In this document: piece by piece, positions 45,464 to 56,800 of the stretch | How the letters are laid out: each line of letters begins with the position of its first letter | Numbering within the stretch: position 1 is the first letter of the stretch | Source of the DNA: Nageia nagi | Lineage: Eukaryota > Pinophyta | DNA length: 64,000 bases | Direction: 5' to 3' | Assembly (NCBI GenBank): GCA_050084985.1 | Contig: JBITNC010000002.1 | Span: 23,374,001 to 23,438,000, forward strand | The notes under the pieces: generated by a model | Told to the model about the DNA's origin: nothing | Databases searched by the model: none | Seen by the model: the letters and a program-made list of their open reading frames with translations, nothing else | Translations under genes and position numbers: made by a program

Positions 45464-46250
45464 TGTTTATTCTACTTGTATTATATGAAAATAACACAAA
45501 ATTCCATTTTAGCCTTGCACACATCATGCTAAAGGTCCTCTTGATGTGATACACATTGATATGTGTAGACCCATGAGTGATAGTAACATTGATTGAAGAT
45601 ACTACCTTCTATTCATTGATGATTTCTATAAAAAAATATGGGTTTTCTTATTGAAAATAAAAGATGAAACCTTTTAGTATTTCAAAGAGTTCAAACCTCA
45701 TATGGAGAATGATATTGGTTGACATAGCCATATTCTCTACTCATATCAAGGGGGAGAATACTTATCAAATGCATTTTCTACATTCTTGAAGCAACATGAA
45801 ATTTGATGATAGTTGACCATACCCTATACATCACAAAAAAAGGAATTTATGAAAGAAGAAATTGAACCATATAGAAATGGTGAGAAGTATATTTAAAGAT
45901 GCAAAGTTGGAAAGAAATTTTTGGCTTGATGTAGTAAATGTTACCATATATCTACTGAATAAAGCACCTTCTAAAGGTCTTTATGGGATAATACCTCAAG
46001 AAGGATAGATAAGAGAATAATCATCTATCTCACATCTTTGAGTATTTGGTTGCACTACCTATGTACACATTACCAAAGAGCAAAGAAATAAATTAGATGA
46101 CAAGTCCTGGAGGTGTGTTTTCTTAGTTATAGTAGTGAATCCAAAGGATACAATCTCATGAATCATACTAATTAGAATATCTATAATATCAAAGATGTCA
46201 TTTTTGATGAGAATGGTGAATCTTCAACTAGTCCACCTAGAGAGGTACCT
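45464..46250 (+). pseudogene. Copia integrase of H (broken)
   Basis: HHAKGPLDVIHIDMCRPMSD near 45523 starts the domain (first catalytic Asp present in HIDMC). YYLLFIDDFYKKIWVFLLK at 45601 and GGEYLSNAFSTFLKQHEI near 45750 follow; the second catalytic Asp of DNGGEY is changed (SYQGGEY). The C-terminal part near 46030-46150 has SHLxVFGCTTYVHITKEQR-like sequence with stops. Confidence 0.8.
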
Positions 46251-46419
46251 GAACTTGATAGTTATCCCAAAATCATTTATGATGATGAGGATGATGAGAG
46301 AGAAGTTTTAACTATAAATTTTCCACTTGATAATATTAGAATAACTAAGTGGTACCAAAAGATACTACAAAATTCAAACTTGAGTACTCTACTAGACACT
46401 TCTAGTTCCAAACCAAGGA

Positions 46420-46990
46420 TATAAAACATGGATCATGAGAAAGTAAAATTTGCACTAATGAGAAAAATGATGAATACACTTAAACCTAAAATTATTTGTG
46501 AATCCATCAAGCTACTACAATGGAATTCATCCATGAAAGATGAATATGATACATTAATAAAAAATGGTACATGGAAGTTGGTATATCTTCCATCTAGGAA
46601 GAAAGCCATTGGATGCAAATGGGTGTTCAAAACTAGATAAAAAGTTGATGGGATACTTGATAAGAACAAGGCTTGACTTATTGCTAATGGATATTCTCAA
46701 CAAAAAGGTATCAAATATAAGGAGACTTTTGTTTCCATATACAATATGAACATCATCATAATTTCTTTTGCAATGGAAACATAATTTGGTTGGAAAGTCC
46801 ATAAGATGGATGTGAAAAGCACTTTTCTAAATGAAGACTTAGAGGAAGAAGTCTACATGCAACAAATTGAAGGGTTTGTGAGTGATTTAGGTTAAATAAA
46901 AGTGTATATATTGATTAAGTCTCTGTATAGTGATAAAGAAAATTTTGACATATATCCATGGCACTAATAGTTATGGCTTGGAGTACAAGA
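46420..46990 (+). pseudogene. Copia reverse transcriptase of H, truncated
   Basis: The stretch 46428-46640 ends MKDEYDTLIKNGTWKLVYLP and RKKAIGCKWVFKTR, the RT entry block. Then come GYSQQKGIKYKETF-like and HKMDVKSTFLNEDLEEEVYM-like sequence near 46690-46862. LIKSLYS at about 46912 is followed almost at once by RNase H sequence (HGTNSYGLEYKKNDKI near 46960), so the YVDD half of RT is missing by deletion. Confidence 0.8.
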
Positions 46991-47440
46991 AGAATGACAA
47001 AATCATCTTGTTTGGATACATGAATGTAAATTATGGAGGATAATTGGATGATAGAAGATCAATCAAAGGATACATGTTCTTCCTTAGATCTAGACCAATT
47101 TCATGGGGAAGCAAGAAATAAAGCATACTATCTAGATCTACCACTGAGTTAAAATATCATGTTGCAAGAGATGCTATTTATGAAGTAGTATGGTTATGTC
47201 ACATTTTAAAAGATATTAAAATTCCACATAAATAATCCATAGTTCTATATTGTGATAGTCAAAGTGTGTTGAATATGGTTCATAATCCTATTTTCCATGG
47301 GTGTATGAAATACATTGAGATATAGGTGCATTTCATTTGCTATCATGTTTCAATACATAATGTTTAGATCCAATACATTTCTACAAAGAAGCAAATTATA
47401 GATGTCTTCACCAAATTATGATTGAATGGTTTAAATTAAG
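46990..47440 (+). pseudogene. Copia RNase H of H
   Basis: DDRRSIKGYMFFLRSRPISW near 47050, SRSTTELKYHVARDAIYEVV near 47130, then SQSVLNMVHNPIFHGCMKYI near 47260 and STKKQIIDVFTKL near 47380. It aligns with the E RNase H at 37950-38450. Stops are few but present. Confidence 0.82.
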
Positions 47441-48086
47441 TTTAGCTCTTGTATCAAATTATTCTTGGTTAATGCATATAATTGGGTAGTGTACACCAAG
47501 TTTAATTCAATTTTATGAGCTCTTTAGCACTGTTATGGCTTATTGAGATTAGTGATGAGAGGTCCATCACCCTTAAAGTCTTAGTTTGTTGATGATCTAC
47601 ATTAATTGTTAATCCCTCATAATTAAGTTGAGGTGGTAAGTCCTTATAATTGGAGAGATTGATTGGTAATCCCTCATCATTAAATTTAGGCAGCAAGTCC
47701 TTCTTAATCAAAGGCATTCTCTTCATATAATTTTAGTGGGTAAGCCATCAAACATAGGTTTCATTTCTTGTTATCTCGTGATATACATATGAAATAATGT
47801 TTTATATCTATATTTAAAATATTCTATGTTGAATTTTTTTATTTTTTAAAGCTTATTGCAGGTTCTATGGTCTTTGTCTTAGGTTGCTCTTATGATGAGA
47901 GGTTCATTATATTGTAATCAAGATAAAGAGGGAGCATAATATTGGTAAATATTGGAGCATCCAAGGTTGTTTTTATGAAGATATAAGTCAAGGAGTATTC
48001 TCTTACTTGACATTGTTACACTTTAAATTTATTCTTTGATTTTATTTTATCCCAAAAGTATCAAATCATATTCAAAGTGGAACATT
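47441..48086. other. Unassigned sequence before the 3' LTR of G
   Basis: No protein family is visible. The phrase AATCCCTCAT(A/C)ATTAA(G/A)TT..GGTAAGTCCTT occurs three times in variant form between 47605 and 47705, a small local repeat. AATTCAAAGTGGAACATT-like sequence directly before 48087 is a plausible polypurine tract of G. Confidence 0.45.
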
Positions 48087-48837
48087 TGTTAATTCTTAAA
48101 AAAGAATTTTAATTTAATTAAATTAAACCTTTTAAGTATTTGAAATGATTTATTTATTTAAGTGATTTAATGCTCTTTTTATTATGCACACTTAACTACC
48201 ATTATGTTTTATGATAGTAGGTCGACCCAAAGATAAGCCCAAGAAGGAGTCTTGGCACTTGTGCACCATAAGACCAAGGAAGAACCTTGGCCCTAGATCT
48301 ACCATATATAAAGGTGGAAGGGTTGTGCATGAGAAGTCATGATATGATATGTAATCATTGATATGTGGTAACATGATCCCATTTGATCAATATTTATCAA
48401 TGCCACCTATTATATTTGGATTTTATTATATTATGAATTCTACAATCCTACAATCTTTTGAATCTTCATGTGCAATAATCTGAGATTCAAGGAGGAGTAT
48501 ACAATGATGAGAAAAATTCAATATTTTTTGAAAGGATATTGAGTGATGATGCTCCACTTTGAGCTACAATATTTTGCAAAGGAAAAATTGGTGGTCCCAT
48601 TTCATATGAGAAGTTTATTATTGATCTCTTTAAGTTGGATATTACTTGTGCTCATCAGGATATATAAATAATAAGTTTGTATTTGTATTAATCCAATTTT
48701 GATAGGTCAAGGTTGATAAGGTCAACTATAATCATTATCATCTCTCATGTTACTACTACATTACCATAGTTTCATTATTATCATGTTAAATTGAATATAT
48801 TAAATAACCCTAATATATTATTATTTTGATTATAACA
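48087..48837 (+). repeat. 3' LTR of element G
   Basis: 751 bp, starts TGTTAATTC and ends TTATAACA; diverged direct repeat of 38562-39269. TATATAAAGG near 48304-48313 corresponds to the TATA-like box of the partner. Confidence 0.87.
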
Positions 48838-49720
48838 ATAACAAATATCTAGACTAGTATATGCAAGGTAAATTAGTTCTTCAATTAGTTGATGATAGAG
48901 AATTACATTTACTAGTGGAGAATTATCATGGCATGATAAATGCAAACTAGGTTCAATTGATATATTCATCAATTCACAATTTGACATCCTAAATTTCTCC
49001 AACAATCTCTTGGTATACTTCTTATGTGAAAAAATATCCAATCTTGAATTTCCTAGACCTCTATTTGAGGAAATAATGAAGTAGACCAAGCTAGTTCATG
49101 TCAAATAATTTTTTAAGATCATCTTTGCATTATAAGATCAACTTCTTAGTATCCCCTATGATGACCAAATCATCAACATATAATACAACTGTCACTATGT
49201 CTCATCCATGTAATCAAAGGTAGAGATTGGATCATATAGGCTTCAAACAAAACCATGTTGTAGCAAGTGTTCATTAATTTTTTATGTACTAGGCTATTGA
49301 AGCCTATTTCAAATCATATAGAGACTTGATTAATCTATACGCTTTTATTTTACCTAGATTAATGATAAATCCTTTAGGCTACTACATGTAGACTTCTTCT
49401 AATTCTTCATTCAAGAAGATACTCTTTACATCCATATAATAGACTTATAGCCAAATTATGTAGCTATTAAAAATAAATTTTGATGGTATTGATATTCAAT
49501 TTGGGAGAAAAGTCTCCTCATAGTCTATACTTTCTTCTTGAGTATATCCCTTTGCAACTAGTCATGCCTTGTGCATATCAAGTGTTCCATCAACTTTGTA
49601 CTTTATCTTGAAAACCCATTTGCATCCAATGAATTTATTTCTTGGTGTAAGATCTACTAACTTCCACATATCATCTTTCATCAAGGTATCATATTCAACT
49701 TCCATGGTTGATTTCTAGTT
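48838..49720 (-). pseudogene. Copia reverse transcriptase and start of RNase H of E
   Basis: Read on the - strand: MEVEYDTLM near 49700, KWVFKIKYKVDGTL near 49600, YMDVKSIFLNEELEEVYM-like sequence near 49400, then the catalytic LYVDDLVIIGD near 49150-49180 with YVDD intact, and KKYTKRLLEKFRMSNCELMN at 49020, ending LIYLAYTSLDICY at the G insertion. The remainder of RNase H is at 37942-38561. Stops are scattered throughout. Confidence 0.85.
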
Positions 49721-51420
49721 TGGTAGCCAAAGTGATTTGTGAATCATTTTATGTTCGTAGGTATTCATCACTATGCTCATTAATGCAAAATTCACTTCTA
49801 TATGAACCATGCTATGTATCCTCATTTTATATGTATAAGTATCTAGTGGAGCTCTCAAGTGTGTATCCTAAAGTATTTTCTTATACCATGTGTTCTTTTA
49901 AAATTATTAGATGGATGAGGTGGTAAGTTCATAACTGGAGGTACTTCTCTCTCATCCTCTTCCTCCTACTCATCATCATCATTAGGAGTGATGATAGGAC
50001 CACTATAAATATTTAGTGGTGCTATATGTGGACTAGTTGGTGGATCACTAGTCTAATCAAATGTCACATATCTGCTTTCATATACTTTGTGAGTAGTAAG
50101 ATTCATCAATATGTAATGATGGATCTTTGAAATAAGATAAAATAAGACTACTATTATAGTGTATGAATAATAATCATATAAGATTAACAACAATATGGAT
50201 GGTGGTTCCTTTTAATGTGAGATGTACATCCACTTTAAATCCTCCATGAATCAATTACTCTCAAGTGAAATACATGCAACAATATGTCTCTTTACAATAC
50301 CATGTGCTCAATATGGTGTAACAATAATTGCTTATTATGGTCACACTACTCTTCACTATTTGTAAAATGCTCACAAAATATATCAACTATATATGAGAAT
50401 GCTACATAAATATTTCTTCATGATCTCCATAAGTATTCTCTACTTGTCTCTCTACAAACTTTGTTCTTTTCTACAACAAAATTCTGCAACTAAATTATAC
50501 AATACAATTTCATCCCATGGCTATCTTATATAGAGTTTGAAGCTGTAGAGAGCTGATGTATAATAATGTATGCATATTTTTATCCATAGGATTATATTAA
50601 TTTTTGGACAAGTGGACTTTAATCTTTTCTCCTAACTTGGGTAACTATAACAATATAGTTTTTTCTTGTTATTTAAATTAATACAGAAGAACTAAAATAG
50701 GAAATATAAATGTAGTATGCATTACACATTCCAACATGTAGCCTTTGTATTTTCTATTGTACTTGAGAAGAAAAAACCTCTTGTAGTTTATATCAATCTT
50801 ATTTCTTTACTCTTTTGGAATATAAATATAGAAAATGCAACCAAATACTCAAAGATGTGAGATATCAAGTTTATCTCATATTCTTGATTCTTGAGGAGTC
50901 TTTCCTTCAAGAGCTTTTGTAGGTGCCCTATTTAGCAAATATATTGTTGTTCTTATAGCTTTAGCCAAAAATTCTCTATTCAAATTTGCATCATTTAACA
51001 TACTTCTTGTCATTTCCATAATGGTTATGTTTCTCCTTTTCACAAATTCCATTTTGCTATGGTGTGTAAGGTGTAGTAACGTATCACCAAATTCCATGTT
51101 ACTTCAAGAATGAAGAAAACTCATTTGATAGGTATTCTTCCCCTTGATTTGAGTGGATGATACATATATAATATTTGGTTGTATTTTTCACATGAACTTT
51201 AAACTCCTTGAAGTACTAAAAGATTCCATCCTTCATTTGTAAGAGATATACACACATCATTTTGGAGTAATCATATACAAATAATAGGAAATATTTGATT
51301 TTAGTATATATAGACCTTATGGGCTTGCATAAATTGGAGTGAATAAGATCAAGAGGTACCTTAACATGATGTGTACTTGCATAAAATGGTTGTATATGTT
51401 ATTTTCTTGCTATACAAGTA
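49721..51420 (-). pseudogene. Copia integrase and linker of E, interrupted
   Basis: On the - strand the integrase begins HHVKVPLDLIHSNLCKPI near 51370 (first catalytic Asp replaced by Asn in HSN). CIIHSNQGEEYLSNEFSSFL follows near 51130, with Asp of DNGGEY also replaced. The stretch 50876-51097 has RNITIMEMTRSMLNDANLNR and TTIYLLNRAPTKALEGKTPQ. A 625-bp insertion (50112-50736) splits the C-terminal part (RKYKGYM before, THKVYESRYVTFD after). An acidic linker DDDEEEEDEREVP-like lies near 49950-49990. Confidence 0.8.
50112..50736 (-). repeat. Possible solo LTR inserted in E
   Basis: On the - strand the block starts TGTTGGAATGTGTAATGC and ends ATCATTACA, so it has TG...CA ends and is 625 bp. 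It carries a TATA-like CTATATAAGATAG near 50525. It separates copia coding sequence of E that should be continuous (KGYM and THKVYES). A clear target duplication is not visible, so the ends may have decayed. I saw no matching LTR elsewhere in the window. Confidence 0.55.
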
Positions 51421-51860
51421 GAAAAAATATTAGTAGGAGAAGCAAGAGATAGAAGATCACATAGCAAATTCTTCTTTTGTAGATGGACTAGGTAATTGGG
51501 ATTCATGTGTCCATATCATCAATGCCATAATGTAGTGACATATGCAACATAAATATTGAGTGCTTGATTATTGGAAGTTACAACATCAAATGGGAACATA
51601 TTCCTAATTCCTAAAGCTTTCACAATGATTTGGGAGTTTTTGAAGTTATCTTGAATGAAACAAACTTTTTTATTCTTTATAATATGAACATACATATCTC
51701 ATTTATCTTTAATATCACAAGGTGTGTCATTGCCCAAATGAACTTGAATAGGATAGGATTTTTCATCCAATAAAGAAAACCATTCCTTTCATCTAGTCAT
51801 ATGTATGAAAGCACCTAAATCAACATACCAAGTGGATGAAAGTGAGGGTTTTTCTTCATG
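51421..51860 (-). pseudogene. Copia protease and pre-integrase of E
   Basis: The - strand reads SLSSTWYVDLGAFIHMTR near 51800-51840, the protease box with Gly of D-S-G region altered (VDLGAF). KSYPIQVHLGNDTPCDIK follows near 51740, then KNKKVCFIQDNFKNSQI near 51650. The pre-integrase zone YGHMNPNYLVHLQKKNLLCD lies near 51470-51515, very like that of H. Confidence 0.8.
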
Positions 51861-52690
51861 AGAAAAACCAAAATGGTGAATTTTCTCCTCTTCTTATTCT
51901 CCTTCATAAATAATTTATTTCCTTATTATTATCATCTATGTGGTATTTTATTTTATAAATCTTCCTTATTCCTAAGAGGTGGTCCTTTTTGTTTCGATTC
52001 TTATTTTTCAAATCTCCTTGAGAAAAAGAATTATACTAACATAGAGATAGTTCATGCTCCTTTTTACCACATATCAAAAAACTCTTCTTATATTTATCAA
52101 TGGAGTTTTAGGTATTCTTTCCTTTTTTATTTTATTGAAAAGGCTTATTTCCTCACTGGTTAGACACCATAGCATGCTTCTCTTCATTGGAATAGTCATG
52201 CAAGGTTTCTTATTTTTGCAACATATTTACCAAATTTCAAAGGTAGGTTTATATTCTAGGATATTCAAGGAAATCACAAAGGTATGAAATTTATTTGGGA
52301 GTGCTCTTAGGAAAATAGGTACCATGAACTTATCTTCCATTACTATCTCTCCTAATGCTTGCATGGAGGCTCAGAGTTTTGAAACTCGATGAAGAAAAGA
52401 TTCTAACTTCTCTCTACCTTTAAATGTTAGAATGTGTAACTATCCTTGAAGATACATAATTTTGGTTCTAGTTATTGGACTCATATACTTGTAGTTTTTT
52501 CATGCATCATCGATAACTATGTATTTACAAACAAGGGGTTGGATATCATATAAGATACTAAGTAGAATAATTATAAGCATTTTGTCATTATGTTTATCAC
52601 ATTTTGTTTGATCTTCACCACCCATATCTAGAAGCATAATTGTCTCCATTTAGAACTTGATAATTAGGGATCAATAACTTGGGGGTGGGT
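51861..52690 (-). pseudogene. Copia gag of E (broken)
   Basis: Starts near 52640 as MGGEDQTKCDKHNDKMLIII. Further: ARNKYMSPITRTKIMYLQG-like sequence near 52470, FKGREKLESFLHRVSKL near 52400, EIVMEDKFMVPIFLRALPNK near 52340-52290 and FEIW, CCKNKKPCMT near 52200. The zinc knuckle region (near 52040-52080) has lost most Cys. The blocks match copia gag (LLxSLPxxF, and the W-rich helix). Confidence 0.65.
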
Positions 52691-53980
52691 AGGGCCATCT
52701 TATCTTTACAAGAAATTTCAATCTAGTCAAAGTTTTCCAAAAAATTCAATCTCCTTGAAGATATTTGTATTTCCAAGGTATGATTTTGATTTTATCTTAA
52801 AAAATATTTTAGATATCTCAATTATTAATCATATACTTAAATTTAATTAAAGCACATGTCAAATATATATTTTTTAAGTTAAAGATTTGAACTTGTGACC
52901 TTCTCTCCATAAATTTGAACTTTTGCCAACACACCAAGAGGTCTATCTTGTATAAGTAATGAAAGAAATTATTTTTGTTTGAGCAATTTACCTTCAATTT
53001 ATTTATAAATATTTCTTAGAAAAATATTTATGAAAACTTTAGGTGGCTTCCTTATTTTATTTACTAGGAAAATATTAGTGCACAAATCATATTGGTCTCC
53101 AATTTAATTATTTGGAAAACCTTCAATTTTTGAACTAAATATTTAAGTTGGAAATTGAGAATCTTCATAGGCACATAATGTTGATAGATATTTTATTTTT
53201 TTATACTTTAGATTATGATTTTAATTCATTCCTTTTCTTAGATAGAGATGGGAGCCATTGTGTCTTTGCAAGTTTATATGTCTTCACTCACTATTGCATA
53301 TCATGCCTTCTCTAAAGAAAATATGCAATACATGAGATACAAGTCTAGTTGAGGGCATGGTAGATTGGATGTCATTCTTTATTGAGTTTGAAATTTTATC
53401 TTGCCTGAGTCTACACAATGTGCAATCTCTTCTTATCATCAACATGACTTTATCTTTGACTGCAAGTGCATGGTTTAGCTGGTCTCAAATACAAACTTTT
53501 GGTATGCAAGTTCTTCTCCTCATCATGACTTGGGTGAAGTATTTCATAGTTTATATTTGAATCTCTATGAACATTCAAGAATATTTGGCATTATCCTCAA
53601 TGTGCAAAGTTTGAATTTCTTTGTTTGGTAGGTTGGGTAGATTTGTTGGGAAAATATTTCACTTCACTCTCTATCTTCATTCAAAATTTGCACAAATCTT
53701 AGATCTGATCTCTTCTTGCTTTATCTTTGATCTTCTATAATAAAACAAACACATCTATTTTCTTTTCTCTTTTAGATCTTTAGTCCTCTCTCAATGAAAG
53801 GGTAATGGGATCTTTAATTTCTTCAATATATCTTTAACAATGAATAGGAGATATTCAATGCAAGCAATCATTCATACTTTAGGCAAAGCCTTGGCAGATT
53901 ATGCAATATATTTAGATTATTTATCTTCATGATCTTCTACAACAAGTAAATCTTACGAAGTGCAAGTTCCTCACTAGTTT
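52691..53980 (-). other. Leader of element E
   Basis: About 1.3 kb between primer site and gag. Part of it (52790-52930) is shared with H at 43320-43510. The open frame 53357-53560 on the + strand has no family resemblance. Confidence 0.6.
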
Positions 53981-53995
53981 AGAGCTTTGATACCA
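53981..53995 (-). other. Primer binding site of element E
   Basis: Directly next to the 5' LTR the - strand reads TGGTATCAAAGCTCT, one base from the initiator tRNA-Met site TGGTATCAGAGC. Confidence 0.88.
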
Positions 53996-54217
53996 TATCA
54001 GAATTATTGAGAAGTCAAGATTAATCATTCTATTAGATAGAACATGAATAAATACATAAAGTATTAAGGAGTTATAGTCATGTACAATACTTACTTTAGA
54101 GAATAAACTAGAAACCCTAATCTCCTAATTTAATATTAGTAATAGTACTAATGTATTATTTATTTAATATGTGTAATCTAGATACTTAAAGTACCCAATG
54201 TATTATATATTCTAACA
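53996..54217 (-). repeat. 5' LTR of element E
   Basis: 222 bp. On the - strand starts TGTTAGAATATATAATAC and ends TTCTGATA. Same length as its partner at 37720-37941 but with many base changes. Confidence 0.88.
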
Positions 54218-55095
54218 ACCAAAAATGTAAGGGAAATAGATGCTTTTAATATGCATTTATGTTGATTTTCATGCTAGTATTGAAATATCAAAATAATTTT
54301 GTTAGTAAAGACCATATCTCCATTTATGGATATTAATTGAATTTGACAAAATGTAGTAGAGACATACCATCTTATAGACAATAATGATTGTAGCATAGGC
54401 ATAGAATCATGATTTTCATGAGGAGGCTTGTGTACTCTATGAAAAAATAGAGTAGATAGATATAATATCATGGACTATAATGATAAAAGAGTATAAAAAA
54501 ATGGGTATGATTTAGAGGCCTTTAAGTATCTTTGGATAATGTAATTGGTTGGTTTCAAACTAGAGTACAAGTATTCTTATTGTATATTCAACTTATAAAT
54601 TTTTAAAATAGGGAATAGAAACTCATGTGAGAATAATTAGATATGGGTTTCTTTCACATACAATTGTGATAATAACCAAAAAAGTGATGTATACAAAATG
54701 TGGGATTATTAATAAGCCAAGGGTTATTTGATAAGATGACTTAGGAATCAATGATGTCATGAACATATATGAAAAATGAGGGAGCATAGTAAAACATGAA
54801 GTTCTATCTCTTCTCCATAGTTCTTGTTTCCATAGAATTAGTTCTAACATTTGCAATATGCATATTTTCAATCTAATGTATCCACTCCTATTGTAAAGAA
54901 AAAAAATATACATTTTGAATACTCCTTTAAAATTACATGGCTTTTAAGGTGAAATATGTAGGTTTAATGTAGATATTATGACATATCTTATGAAAGCAAT
55001 TTGCATTGCCCAAAATATCCTTACTAACATATGAGTTTATCCACATATTCTAATATAAGATGAAATGCAGAATTAGTGAGTAACACATAAATATA
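54218..55095 (+). repeat. 880-bp repeat family, copy 2
   Basis: The most complete copy. Its end (ATAAGATGAAATGCAGAATT and following) matches the end of copy 1 at 37690-37719, and its start (from about 54223) matches 55096-55256, the start of copy 3. So the unit is repeated head to tail with a period near 880 bp once E and F are removed. The phrase AAAATGTAGTAGAGACATAC also occurs in copy 3 at 61540. No coding frame is convincing. Confidence 0.65.
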
Positions 55096-55261
55096 AGGGA
55101 CTTAGATATCCTTCAACATGCATTTTAGTTAATCTTCATGCAAATACTTATAATTCAACATATTGTTATTAGTAAAAACTATATCTTCATTTGTGGGCAT
55201 TAATTTAATTTCATAAAATACAATAGAGATACACCATCTCATGGATTGTAATGATTAAAGG
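55096..55261 (+). repeat. 880-bp repeat family, copy 3, left part
   Basis: Matches 54223-54390 (ATAAGGGACTTAGATATCC against GTAAGGGAAATAGATGC, then the TTCATGC and CCATCTCATGG blocks). Broken by element F at 55262 and continued at 61489. Confidence 0.65.
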
Positions 55262-55651
55262 TGTTAGGAACTTGCAAGTTCCTAAATGATATTCAAGAAG
55301 AATAACAGTAAATGAGAATTGAAGAAACAACTCAATCTTATAATCCTAAGTAATACAATCTCAAATGTAATAAGATAGTAAAAGATTAATATTATTGAAA
55401 GCCAAAATGAATTGTGATCCACTTCGAATGGGCTACCTCCTTTACAAATTAACAATATATTTTCCAATATGCTTACTATTGTCTTCTCAAAAAGTATTTA
55501 TAATCCACCTACCCTAACCCTAATCAGCCATTCAATACAAAATGGCAATTTGCCTTACAAATATGTCAACCTATTACATTTAATAAAAGCCTATAGTCTA
55601 ATTAGTAAACTACTATAGTATAAGTAAATGTTAGGATGTGGAATCCTAACA
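55262..55651 (-). repeat. 3' LTR of element F
   Basis: 390 bp with perfect terminal inverted ends TGTTAGGA and TCCTAACA. Direct repeat of 60461-61488 apart from the extra block there. Just inside it the - strand AATAGGGGTGGCA (about 55652-55664) serves as polypurine tract. Confidence 0.93.
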
Positions 55652-55689
55652 TGCCACCCCTATTAAGAGATAACTTTGTCCTCAAAGCT

Positions 55690-55980
55690 AAAAATTAGGA
55701 AATTGTTGCTGTAACTAGTGGAGAGTCTCTCATGTTGCATCTTTAGGAGCTAATCCATGCCATTGGATAAGGAATTCAGTAATAGTGTAGTAGCAGAGTT
55801 GGGGTGTGCATTGGTATAGAATGGTCCTAAGTTCAACCATGATGGATCCTTCCTTAGTGAATTCTAGTAATTGAGTTTGAATTGTGATTTGGGAGCCAAG
55901 TGCTTGCTTAAGGCATGAGACATGAAAAATAGGGTAAATTTTAGATGATGTTGGAAGTGCCACCTTGTATGCTTCAAGGC
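55690..55980 (-). pseudogene. Chromodomain end of F integrase
   Basis: The - strand reads KIYPIFHVSCLKQALGSQ near 55930, equivalent to the IHPVFHVSxLK block, then TITEFLIQWHGLAPKDATWE near 55735-55800. The W..L...ATWE pattern is the chromodomain core of gypsy chromoviruses, which is thought to direct insertion to modified histones. The preceding open stretch ends at 55963. A few stops separate it from the integrase. Confidence 0.88.
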
Positions 55981-56800
55981 TAATACATTGAAGTATATTA
56001 TAAGGTCCATAAACTCATTATGCTAGTTTTTGTAGACCTTTTAGTTTGAGAGATATTTTTTGATATGGTTGAAGTCTCAAGAAAACCATATCACCTTACT
56101 GCTTAGACATTGGTGCTTCTCAAGCTATAATAGGTGACTATGGGCAAAGGTTGACCATACAGAGCTTCATATGGAGTCATCTTGATGGATATATGATATG
56201 AAGTGTTATACCACCATTATGCTAAGGGAAACCATTTTACACAATGGACCAATTAGGTAAATGCAAAGCAATAAAGATATGTTTCCAAGCATTTATTGAC
56301 AATATCTATATGACCATCTATCTAAGGGTGATATGTTGAGTTCATATTGAGTTTACTACCCTCAATTTTGAAGAACTCCTTCCAAAAATTACTGTTGAAT
56401 GTTGGGTCATGGTAATTAACAATGGTGGATGGCATACCATGGAGTTTAAAAATATTATCAAGAAAAGGTTATGCAACATTTACATCTTTGTAAGGATGTG
56501 CTAGGGGGCAAAAATGCACATATTTGGAGAGTTGATCCACCATTACCATGATATTAGCTTTTTTGTAAGATTCTAGAAGGCATTCAATTAAATCCTTTGA
56601 AATGTCTATCTAGATGTGCTTGGGTATAGGTAGAGGCTGAAGCAATCCTAGGGTGCTCACTATCTCATCTTTATATCATTTATAAACATCACATTATGAT
56701 ACAAATTTCTTGATATATTATTTCATATTTGGCCAATAGAAGGAGTGAAGCACTTATCGGTAGGTTTTTAGAAACTCAAAATGGCTAGCTATTGATTGAA
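55981..56800 (-). pseudogene. Gypsy integrase of F (broken)
   Basis: An HHCC remnant near 56680-56750 reads YWPNMKYIKKFVSCDVYKYK-like, with one Cys pair visible. The core follows: IDISKDLIECLLES near 56600, IMVMVDQLSKYVHFCPLAHP near 56530, STIVNYHDPTFNSNFWKEFF near 56400 and HIDIVNKCLETYLYCF near 56270. The second catalytic Asp (SDRDP) is Tyr (NYHDP), and the Glu of QTEVVN is Asp (HIDIVN), so the enzyme is inactive. Confidence 0.87.

Larger units (their letters stand above)
43280..47440 (+). mobile_element. Copia remnant H, nested in G
   Basis: A + strand copia interior of the E family. Its leader (43320-43510, with AAGAGGTCATTAGTTCAAAT and CATACCTTGGAGG) matches the E leader near 52790-52930 in reverse complement. 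Protease, pre-integrase, integrase, reverse transcriptase and RNase H follow in order. I found no LTR pair around it, so its ends are uncertain; one or both LTRs may be lost. It is interrupted by a 455-bp MULE-like element at 45009-45463. Confidence 0.75.
38562..48837 (+). mobile_element. Gypsy-type LTR element G, inserted in E
   Basis: LTRs at 38562-39269 and 48087-48837 in direct orientation, flanked by ATAAT (38557-38561) and ATAAC (48838-48842), a target duplication with one change. Removing G rejoins the RNase H of E. Behind the 5' LTR is a gypsy-type gag (39470-41570). I see no gypsy pol in the rest; the internal space holds an unassigned region and the copia remnant H. G may be non-autonomous or may have lost pol. 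Confidence 0.85.
37720..54217 (-). mobile_element. Ty1/copia LTR retrotransposon E, host of nested element G
   Basis: Two 222-bp LTRs (37720-37941 and 53996-54217) flanked by identical ACCAA (37715-37719 and 54218-54222). Without G (38562-48837) and its target duplication, E is about 6.2 kb. The - strand shows gag, protease, pre-integrase, integrase, reverse transcriptase and RNase H in copia order; the RNase H is split by G. The LTRs differ at roughly a fifth of positions by eye, the oldest pair in the window. H inside G belongs to the same family, judging from shared leader and RNase H sequence. Confidence 0.9.
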
